Positions 1 through 4,872 of a stretch of DNA of 6,369 bases are shown here, piece after piece. The translations under genes were made by a program, and so were the position numbers. A model generated the notes under the pieces. The model saw only the letters and a program-made list of their open reading frames with translations, did no database searches and was not told the origin of the DNA. Position 1 is the stretch's first letter. Each line of letters opens with the position of its first letter. Source of the DNA: Candidatus Atribacteria bacterium (lineage in GTDB: Bacteria; Bipolaricaulota; Bipolaricaulia; UBA7950; UBA9294); NCBI GenBank assembly GCA_004525685.1, contig SPBW01000122.1, positions 1-6,369 on the forward strand, given 5' to 3'.

Positions 1-741
1 GAGGCATTGATGCTCTCAGATGTGCTGGAATCCCTGTGGCCTTCACTGCCGCTCACCCTGCTTCTCTTCATACCAGCGAATGTCCTTACCTTCTTCGGCG
101 GTTTGTTCATCGCATTGGCCCTTTCACAGCGATACGGGAAAGTTGTCGATCGGGTGACCACGCTACTTGTCCCGATGTTCGCTGCACCGCCATGGTTCCA
201 CGGGATCTTTCTCATTGTCATTTTTGCCGCATTCGCTAAACTACTCCCCTTTGGCGGATACATCAGTCCTCCGATTCCGGAAACCTCCTTCGGGTATGCA
301 TTGGGTGTGCTCAAACACATGATCCTCCCGATGACGGCCATTGTGCTGGGGACAATGCCGCACGCTGTTTATGCCAATCGAGCGTTGTTCCTGATCCATT
401 CGAGCGAGGACTACGTCGAGTTGGCTGGAGCGAAGGGGCTCAAGCCGAACAGGATACGAATCCGCTACATCCTCAGGCCGGTACTTCCGACGATCATCAC
501 CAACTTCATCATGGTAACGTTGGTGGCGTGGCAGGGGATCATTCTTACGGAGGCCATTTTCAACTGGCCCGGAATAGGCACGTTGTTGATCAGCGCGATC
601 CGCATGCATCGCGTTTCTATCGTCATTGGGACGGTCACGGTTTTTGCGTATCTGTTGGGGCTGAGCGTCCTCTTCCTAGACCTCCTGTACGTCATGGTTG
701 ATCCTCGATTGAAGCTCGGAGCAGGAGGGAGGCCATTATGA
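1..741 (+). CDS. Peptide/nickel-class ABC transporter permease, DppB/OppB type (5' end outside window)
   Basis: This is one of the two membrane subunits of a binding-protein-dependent importer of the peptide/opine/nickel class. The frame is open to base 1, and the first visible residues already match the helix that is second in family members. About 80-100 N-terminal residues, including the first membrane helix, therefore lie upstream; the TTG at 7 and ATG at 10 are unlikely true starts. Counting from the TTG, hydrophobic helices lie near residues 13-40, 56-80, 102-122, 164-186 and 206-231. The cytoplasmic EAA loop that docks on the ATPase is at about 134-162 (EDYVELAGAKGL, then RPVLPT). The family-typical NWPGIGTLL is at 186-194 and the terminal DPRLKLG at 232-238. 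The stop overlaps the next permease gene by 4 bases (ATGA), indicating translational coupling. Substrate is not predictable: peptides, sugars and metals are all known for this family. Confidence 0.93.
   Translation, partial: EALMLSDVLESLWPSLPLTLLLFIPANVLTFFGGLFIALALSQRYGKVVDRVTTLLVPMFAAPPWFHGIFLIVIFAAFAKLLPFGGYISPPIPETSFGYALGVLKHMILPMTAIVLGTMPHAVYANRALFLIHSSEDYVELAGAKGLKPNRIRIRYILRPVLPTIITNFIMVTLVAWQGIILTEAIFNWPGIGTLLISAIRMHRVSIVIGTVTVFAYLLGLSVLFLDLLYVMVDPRLKLGAGGRPL
723..732 (+). promoter_or_regulatory. Shine-Dalgarno site for the DppC-like permease
   Basis: AGGAGGGAGG ends 5 bases before the ATG at 738. It lies inside the last codons of the upstream permease and supports the 738 start and coupled translation of the pair. 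Confidence 0.8.
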
Positions 742-2072
742 CCGCGGTCAGACGCATGTTGGCAGGAGTTCGAAGATATCCGACGGTAGCGGTGTCCCTG
801 TTCATCATCATCCTCCTCATCGGCATCAGCATCTACGCGATGATCAGCCTTCCGCTTTCTGAGGCAATCGCCAAATGGAACGGGAGCGCCGCCATGTGGC
901 GGTATACGCCTCAGTGTGTCCCGCCTACGTGGACGAACCTCTTCCGCCGTGAGAACCTCCCGGAAACGATCATCGTGCGAACGGGCGACTTCGAGACGAC
1001 AGCCGAGGGGCTCAGGGAGACGACGAGGCGCGAGACGACACTGCTGTCATTTGATTACGAGACCGTGAGATTCCCAAGCGAAGCGAAGATCTTCTACAAC
1101 ATCGATTATGCTACGAAGGTTCCGCTCGTGACGCTGACGTGGATCAAGCCTGATGGGAGTGAGATTCGGCTCTCACATGGGACTGCGCCCGGAGGGGAAT
1201 CACGAGCAGAGCTAGACCTGAACGAAGCTTTCGGAGAGCCTCTGGGAGTTGGATCTGGCACTGATCCGGGGTTCGCCGTGGGAGATTCCGAGACAAGGGC
1301 GCAGAAAGGTACCTACTACCTGCGCATCGAAGCGCTGGTCTTCGAAACGGAGGGATTCTCACTCGACGGCCAGATCGTCCTGTATGGCGGCGTCTACGGA
1401 ATGGCAGGGACGGATTTCCGCAGACGCGATCTCTCGATCGGCCTGTTGTGGGGGACGCCGATTGCGCTGATGTTCGGCTTGATCGCTGCGACGGGGACGA
1501 CGCTGTTTGCATTTATCGTTGCGGCAATTGGCGCATGGTATGGCGGGTGGCTTGACGCGACGATCCAGCGGCTTACCGAGGTGAGTATGATGATCCCCTT
1601 CCTCCCAACGATTCTGATGGTGGGATGGTTCTACTCGAATGACATGTGGGTGCTGCTGGGGTTTATCATTGGGTTCAGCTTGTTCAGCGGTCCGCTCAAG
1701 TCCTATCGCGCAATGTTCCTTCAAGCAAAGCAGTCTCAGTACATCGAGGCAGCTCGAGCCTACGGTGCCAGCAACATGCGGATCATCTTCCGCTACCTCA
1801 TCCCGCACATGGCTCCCGCTATTCTTCCTCGTCTCATCATGGGCGTTCCGCTGTTCGTGTTCCTGGAAGCGTCATTGGCGGTGTTGGGTATTGCCGACCC
1901 CGATCTACCCACATGGGGGAAGATCCTGAGCGAAGCCCATACCGCACTGTACATGGGCTACTACCACTGGGTGCTTGAGCCAGCGTTCATGCTGCTGCTC
2001 ACGGGATTGTCGTTCTCGATGCTCGGATACACGCTTGACCGGATCTTCAATCCTCGATTGAGGAATACATAG
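738..2072 (+). CDS. Peptide/nickel-class ABC transporter permease, DppC/OppC type, with large extracytoplasmic insertion
   Basis: This is the partner permease of the preceding gene. The two would form the transmembrane channel, with ATPases and a binding protein encoded elsewhere. It has 444 residues against roughly 280-310 usual for DppC. Helix 1 is at about 17-37. Residues about 40-222 form an extracytoplasmic block rich in alternating hydrophobic stretches (for example VPLVTLTWIKPDG at 128-140 and GTYYLRIEALVF at 201-212), suggesting a beta-sandwich. The family core then resumes at GTDFRRRDL (224-232), equivalent to the usual GTDxxGRD. Later helices lie near 239-272, 283-303, 304-323, 363-385 and 414-432. 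The EAA loop is EAARAYGASNMRIIF at 337-351, followed by LIPHMAP, and the protein ends with FNPRLRNT. The start is fixed by a strong ribosome site and the 4-base overlap. The inserted domain may contact the binding protein or cell envelope; this is inference. Confidence 0.93.
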   Translation: MTAVRRMLAGVRRYPTVAVSLFIIILLIGISIYAMISLPLSEAIAKWNGSAAMWRYTPQCVPPTWTNLFRRENLPETIIVRTGDFETTAEGLRETTRRETTLLSFDYETVRFPSEAKIFYNIDYATKVPLVTLTWIKPDGSEIRLSHGTAPGGESRAELDLNEAFGEPLGVGSGTDPGFAVGDSETRAQKGTYYLRIEALVFETEGFSLDGQIVLYGGVYGMAGTDFRRRDLSIGLLWGTPIALMFGLIAATGTTLFAFIVAAIGAWYGGWLDATIQRLTEVSMMIPFLPTILMVGWFYSNDMWVLLGFIIGFSLFSGPLKSYRAMFLQAKQSQYIEAARAYGASNMRIIFRYLIPHMAPAILPRLIMGVPLFVFLEASLAVLGIADPDLPTWGKILSEAHTALYMGYYHWVLEPAFMLLLTGLSFSMLGYTLDRIFNPRLRNT

Positions 2073-2073
2073 G

Positions 2074-2095
2074 GGGCGCGAAGGGAACTGCGCCC
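2074..2095 (+). terminator. Short hairpin directly after the permease operon
   Basis: GGGCGC (2074-2079) can pair with GCGCCC (2090-2095) across a 10-base loop, starting just after the stop codon. No T-run follows, so it is at best a weak or Rho-assisted stop. It may only protect the mRNA 3' end. Confidence 0.3.
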
Positions 2096-2333
2096 GCAAA
2101 GCGTGCGCGCGTTCGCCGATTCGGACAAGGGTGCTTCGTATTCCTATGCGTTCTTTTGGAAATGAGATTTCCGGTCAGACGTAGAAAGAGAATAGAGCTG
2201 GGACGAACAGCGGGACTTGTGGGCGCGGAGCTTGCGGGAATGCCGAATGAGAAGTTGCGTTCTCTGGCTGTTTGGTGATGTGCGTTCGTTTCGAGTTCAC
2301 TGCGCGAACATCGTGCTAGTTCGGCTGCATATG

Positions 2334-2366
2334 CGAACGCGAATGCTTTGCATTCGTGCGGGTTCG
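2334..2366. repeat. Inverted repeat forming an interrupted hairpin
   Basis: CGAATGC (2340-2346) pairs perfectly with GCATTCG (2350-2356) across a TTT loop. A G-T and a C-G pair extend it to 2338-2358. After a 4-base bulge, CGAA (2334-2337) pairs with TTCG (2363-2366). No T-run follows on either strand, so a terminator role is not supported. Confidence 0.45.
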
Positions 2367-2396
2367 TTGGGGCTTGAGTCTCCAGTCAAACGGAAA

Positions 2397-2435
2397 TGCA
2401 AAACGGAGTCGGGCAAATACCCGACTCCGTTTGCA
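2397..2435 (+). terminator. Long terminator-like hairpin, possibly bidirectional
   Basis: AAACGGAGTCGGG (2401-2413) and CCCGACTCCGTTT (2420-2432) form a perfect 13-bp stem with a 6-base loop (CAAATA). Allowing one bulged A, the stem extends to TGCAAA/TTTGCA at its base. The stem is GC-rich at the loop end and A/T at the base, as in intrinsic terminators. The T-run is short on the + strand (TTT) and slightly better on the - strand (TTTTGCATTT). It could end the permease transcript 325 bases after the stop codon, or stop leftward transcription. It could also be a structured element of its own. Confidence 0.5.
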
Positions 2436-2643
2436 CACTTGCACCTTTAAGAGAACTGTCGAGCTTTGGAACTCTTCAGTGGCCAGCCGAGGATGAAATC
2501 TGGCAACTACTCCATCACATGCAATGCAGCAGCGATCTGTGATTGTGTATCCCCGTGCGCAGCCGGAGGGTGTCCGATCTGGCTCCCTCTATTGGACTAC
2601 TTTCAAAATCGGCATGGGTTGTTGATCCCATCAACAGCGAACG

Positions 2644-2662
2644 GGTTCGTCTCCCGTTGGCT
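2644..2662 (+). repeat. T-arm/acceptor-like direct repeat, copy 1
   Basis: GGTTCGTCTCCCGTTGGCT matches copy 2 at 16 of 19 positions, 78 bases apart. With its flank, AACGGG (2640-2645) and CCCGTT (2653-2658) form a perfect 6-bp stem around the 7-base loop TTCGTCT, the geometry of a tRNA T-arm. The conserved A of the T-loop is T here. The upstream sequence does not fold into D and anticodon arms of normal size, so this is not called a tRNA. Confidence 0.45.
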
Positions 2663-2721
2663 GGAGGTGGCGGGACTGAATGGGAAGCCTTCAGGGCGTC
2701 ATTCAATCTGGATCGATCAGC

Positions 2722-2743
2722 GGTTCGAGTCCCGTAGGCTCCA
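2722..2743 (+). repeat. tRNA 3'-end-like segment, copy 2 (possible att-site remnant)
   Basis: GGTTCGAGTCCCGTAGGCTCCA has the T-loop consensus TTCGAGT, a plausible 3' T-stem strand (CCCGT) and an acceptor strand ending in a discriminator-like A. The 5' T-stem strand present (AGCGG) does not pair with CCCGT; ACGGG would be needed. The 5' flank also lacks anticodon and D arms. A tRNA 3' end joined to unrelated DNA is what an integrase leaves at one edge of an element, but this is inference. It could equally be a decayed tRNA copy. Confidence 0.4.
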
Positions 2744-2889
2744 AAGCGCCGTCCATATTTTGGTCTCAGAGAATCTCGTACCCTGCAAACCAACATCCCT
2801 CCCCGAAAACGCGAGTCGATCTTGACATTGTGTCTGGACCGGTCTTCAGGGCGAAGGGCAGCAGAAGGTTCGCCTGAGAGTGCAAGTGA

Positions 2890-3015
2890 TTGCAGCGAGT
2901 CATTGAGGTTGAAACAGGGAGCAGCGCACTCAGGGACAAGCGTCTGGCCCTGGAGACCCAGGTGGGGGGCGATCTCGGAGGTAGGCTGCTACACTTCGAT
3001 AGACTCAAACGATGA
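2890..3015 (+). CDS. Possible 41-codon small ORF of unknown function
   Basis: An uninterrupted frame follows a stop at 2887 and uses a TTG start. The product would be charged and soluble, with residues such as LRDKRLALETQVGG and ending FDRLKR. Its composition looks more protein-like than the competing frames. Its stop (3013-3015) overlaps the ATG at 3012 of the next frame as ATGA. The ribosome site is weak (GAGAG, about 9 bases upstream), and no family is recognised. It may instead be the tail of a decayed gene. Confidence 0.2.
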   Translation: MQRVIEVETGSSALRDKRLALETQVGGDLGGRLLHFDRLKR

Positions 3016-3044
3016 TGGTCGAGACAGATGGAGGGATGCATGTG

Positions 3045-3320
3045 ATGACGCGGAAAGACGGCACGACACGAGAACAGACTCAACCGGAACATCGGTCCCA
3101 AGAGTCGCTGAGAGCAGAGCCGTCAACTACTGAGTTTATCCGGGCTCTTCCACGCGATCTGCTGGAACCTCATCCTCTTGTAAAGGAACTACGCATCGTC
3201 CTGCAGGCCAGAGAAGCCTCGCTTGCTGACAAGGACAAGGAGATCGCCCGGCTTCAAGTTGCAGTCGCCTTTGGCATTAAGGAACTCCCCCACAGGCGCG
3301 AGCACGTAGACGGCGAGTGA
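3045..3320 (+). CDS. Small hypothetical protein with a short coiled-coil segment
   Basis: This is a 91-codon frame of unknown function. I chose the ATG at 3045 because GGAGGG (3030-3035) lies 9 bases before it. In-frame ATGs at 3012, 3015 and 3036 are less well placed. The first 25 residues are polar and probably disordered. The middle reads FIRALPRDLLEPHPLV. A helix follows at about residues 45-76, with heptad-like hydrophobics and many Lys, Glu and Asp residues (REASLADKDKEIARL), able to form a coiled coil. The tail is basic. There is no signal peptide or membrane segment. It converges on the potassium channel gene, 140 bases away. It could be real, a remnant of a larger protein, or chance; the ribosome site and helix favour real. 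Confidence 0.4.
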   Translation: MTRKDGTTREQTQPEHRSQESLRAEPSTTEFIRALPRDLLEPHPLVKELRIVLQAREASLADKDKEIARLQVAVAFGIKELPHRREHVDGE

Positions 3321-3459
3321 TGAGGCAGTCGGTTGTCTCCCAAGGCGATGACACATTAAAGATGCCTATGTCGGTATCTTCTCGCGCTTCAGACACAGTC
3401 CGGCTCCTGCCTGCGATCAGACCACGCTGCTAGACGGAAGACCCGTCAACGTGAGCGAG
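3321..3459. other. Convergent intergenic spacer
   Basis: This is the space between the small + strand frame and the end of the channel gene. A 5-bp stem with a 5-base loop (GACGG 3433-3437, CCGTC 3443-3447) lies 13 bases past the channel stop, with no T-run. It is at most a weak leftward terminator, and I see nothing else in the spacer. Confidence 0.4.
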
Positions 3460-4710
3460 TCAGTCACTGCTTTCGCGCATCACGTCTTCCTTGGATTCGC
3501 CCGCGGCATACTTGCCCATCATCCGTCCCCCAAGTGTCGACGGGGAGACAACATAGTCTGCGCCCGCTGATTCCAACTTGCGGATTCCTTCTTCCTGTTC
3601 GATGCGAGCGACAATCCGTAGGCGAGGGTTTAGCCCGGATGTCTTAACGTCGTTGGCAATCAGCGCGATCAGTGCGTTATCGGCGTCTCGATCGGAACAT
3701 GCGACCACGGCTCGCGCTTGGCCGATGCTTGCCTTCAGGAGCGTGTGCTCATCAGTCGGATCCCCTTGAAGAACGCGGATTCCTTCCGCCTGGAGGGTCT
3801 CAGCAATCACCTCTCCCGGCTCGACCACGAGGAATTCTTGCCGGTCGGCCACGAGCTGGCCAGCCACACTCTGCCCGACCTGAGTATAGAAACACACAAT
3901 GATGTGATCGCGAAGTGCACGTTTACGGAATCGATCCATGGCTTGCATGACCTCCTTTGTTTGAGACTCAAGAAACGGTACCACGACAAGAGACATCGCC
4001 GTGAGGAACGAGGAGATTCCGACAACGACTAGACTGACGGCGAAGAACTTCGCCGTGGCGCTTCCCGTCAGAGGAATGATGTCACCGTATCCGAGCGTTG
4101 TGAGTGTCGTGATGGCGAAGTAGAGGGCGTCCCCCCATGTATTGAGATTGGTGAACTGATCACGAAGCAAGTACGCGCCAACGACACCGTATCCCAGCGC
4201 CAGCATGACGGCTACGACACCCACAACCTGCCCGGGTGTCGGGGCGACTTTGGCTCGCCGCGTAAATGCACTCCTAAGCGGAACAAGGGAGCAAAAGACG
4301 GCAAATCCGGACCCCCAAAACCAAGGAGTAACGCCGATGATCACCCCCGAGACCGCTGAAGCGGCAAGAACCATGAGGGAGGCGTAGTAAGAGAAACGTT
4401 GGCGCCTGAGTAGTCGCAATCCGAGGAAGAAGAGAAAAAGTCCCGAGGCGATGGCATGCGTATTGTGAACCTCGCTCAAGAGTTCAGGAACAGCACTGAG
4501 CATTCGCGCCGGGAGAATCCAGTGGAAGAGACCGGTGAGCAGACGAAGCAAGCCGTACACTGGAACCACGACACCGAGAACAGTGGCCGCCCTGAAGGCC
4601 ATCAAGGATGGATCTGGAAGCCTTCCAGATCCTCTCTCCACTCGTCGTAGGAGTCTCATTCGATCCCCCTTCTCGGCAACAAGCATACTCCGCCCTCGTT
4701 GGACTTTCAT
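3460..4710 (-). CDS. Potassium channel with C-terminal RCK (TrkA-N) regulatory domain
   Basis: This is an inner-membrane K+ channel of the two-helix-pore plus RCK type. Of its 416 residues, the N-terminal half is hydrophobic, with helices near 39-60, 84-101, 107-128 and 131-147. The pore module follows: outer helix 160-182, pore helix about 193-204, selectivity filter TLGYGD at 205-210, and inner helix 221-246 with a possible hinge Gly231. The RCK Rossmann domain runs from 268 to about 395 (DHIIVCFYTQVGQ, acidic E297 after strand 2, GDPTDEHTL). The canonical GxGxxG loop is degenerate (FYTQVG), and there is no second TrkA-C half, as in E. coli Kch. No Arg/Lys-spaced S4 helix is seen, so voltage gating is doubtful. 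Possible starts are the ATGs at 4710, 4686 and 4659; the last has the best ribosome site (AGGGGGA). It lies downstream of the MFS gene and a 24-codon frame on the same strand. Confidence 0.93.
   Translation of the reverse strand: MKVQRGRSMLVAEKGDRMRLLRRVERGSGRLPDPSLMAFRAATVLGVVVPVYGLLRLLTGLFHWILPARMLSAVPELLSEVHNTHAIASGLFLFFLGLRLLRRQRFSYYASLMVLAASAVSGVIIGVTPWFWGSGFAVFCSLVPLRSAFTRRAKVAPTPGQVVGVVAVMLALGYGVVGAYLLRDQFTNLNTWGDALYFAITTLTTLGYGDIIPLTGSATAKFFAVSLVVVGISSFLTAMSLVVVPFLESQTKEVMQAMDRFRKRALRDHIIVCFYTQVGQSVAGQLVADRQEFLVVEPGEVIAETLQAEGIRVLQGDPTDEHTLLKASIGQARAVVACSDRDADNALIALIANDVKTSGLNPRLRIVARIEQEEGIRKLESAGADYVVSPSTLGGRMMGKYAAGESKEDVMRESSD
3937..3958 (-). promoter_or_regulatory. Internal Shine-Dalgarno and start codon ahead of the RCK domain
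   Basis: On the - strand AAAGGAGGT (3958-3950) lies inside the channel gene. It precedes two in-frame ATGs: Met255 (3948-3946), too close, and Met258 (3939-3937), 11 bases after GGAGG. Met258 sits 10 residues before the first RCK strand (HIIVC). MthK of Methanothermobacter makes its soluble RCK subunits from an internal start (Met107) at the equivalent place; that is known. Use of the site here is inference. Confidence 0.5.
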
Positions 4711-4744
4711 CCATTCACTCTCGCTCAGGGAACCTATTCCCAGA

Positions 4745-4819
4745 TCATTCAGAAATCAATCCGCCTAGCAGGATCGACACAACAAGCTTTCCAAGCGATG
4801 CAAGTTCTAGTTCAAACAC
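4745..4819 (-). CDS. Putative 24-residue single-span membrane peptide
   Basis: This is a small frame with a GTG start between the MFS gene and the channel gene, on the same strand. AGGAGGG (4830-4824) lies 4 bases before the GTG, one of the strongest ribosome sites in the window, and no other frame uses it. The peptide begins with acidic FELE, has a hydrophobic run LASLGKLVVSILLGGLI at about residues 7-22, and ends in SE. It could be a small membrane protein acting on a neighbour or a leader peptide for the channel message. It could also be the surviving N-terminus of a broken gene: the ILLGGLI run resembles the first helix of MgtC/SapB family proteins. It starts 53 bases after the MFS stop and ends 34 bases before the channel's first ATG. 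Confidence 0.45.
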   Translation of the reverse strand: MFELELASLGKLVVSILLGGLISE

Positions 4820-4823
4820 GCTG

Positions 4824-4830
4824 CCCTCCT
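4824..4830 (-). promoter_or_regulatory. Strong Shine-Dalgarno site in the MFS-channel gap
   Basis: AGGAGGG on the - strand sits within a longer purine run (GGAAAGGAAGGAGGG), 4 bases before a GTG. It is too far (over 110 bases) from the channel starts to serve them, so it argues for translation of the 24-codon frame. Confidence 0.55.
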
Positions 4831-4872
4831 TCCTTTCCGAGTCGTTGACGCAACAGCCCGCGATCGACGTGA

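Larger units (their letters stand above)
2073..3044. other. Non-coding or relic region without a confident gene
   Basis: About 970 bases between the permease operon and the small frame at 3045 show no recognisable protein. Frames of 60-120 codons exist on both strands. They overlap one another, lack ribosome sites and have odd compositions (Cys- or Arg-rich), so I treat them as chance. What the stretch does hold is inverted repeats: the hairpins at 2334-2366 and 2397-2435, and the tRNA-like cluster at 2611-2743. It also has an excess of the word GCGTTC (2109, 2148, 2257, 2282). A short frame with a TTG start at 2890-3015 is noted separately. The picture fits a decayed insertion or a structured RNA zone better than an ordinary spacer. 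Confidence 0.5.

Noticed and set aside
1359..1808. Long - strand frame of 149 codons within the DppC-like gene
   Set aside because: Antisense shadow of a well-supported permease gene. The product is rich in Arg, His and Gln with no family features.
705..2062. Shared 12-mer ATCCTCGATTGA at 706 and 2050
   Set aside because: Both encode the conserved (D/N)PRL permease tail, so it reflects family homology and codon choice, not a functional DNA repeat.
2217..2450. A 77-codon + strand frame after the permeases
   Set aside because: Arg/Cys-rich composition, no ribosome site, and it reads straight through the 2397-2435 hairpin. Most likely chance.
2560..2665. A selenocysteine or class II tRNA (segments GGACTACTTTCAAAATC and a possible variable arm)
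   Set aside because: Anticodon stem does not pair, the D-loop is too long, there are 8 unpaired bases before the T-arm, and the acceptor strands match only partly.
2515..2796. A 93-codon - strand frame (ends GARSDTLRLRT...)
   Set aside because: It looks like the spurious Arg/Thr/Ser-rich translations that arise antisense to tRNA-like sequence. There is no ribosome site.
2466..2825. A 119-codon + strand frame with a TTG start
   Set aside because: No ribosome site and an unusual composition. It runs across all the tRNA-like hairpins and competes with a - strand frame of similar size.
2822..2850. TTGACA as a -35 promoter box
   Set aside because: Nothing resembling a -10 box lies 16-18 bases downstream, so it is not supported as a promoter.
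2822..3133. A 103-codon + strand frame overlapping the two small candidates
   Set aside because: Low-complexity Arg/Ser/Asp-rich product. The ribosome site at 3030 fits the other frame.
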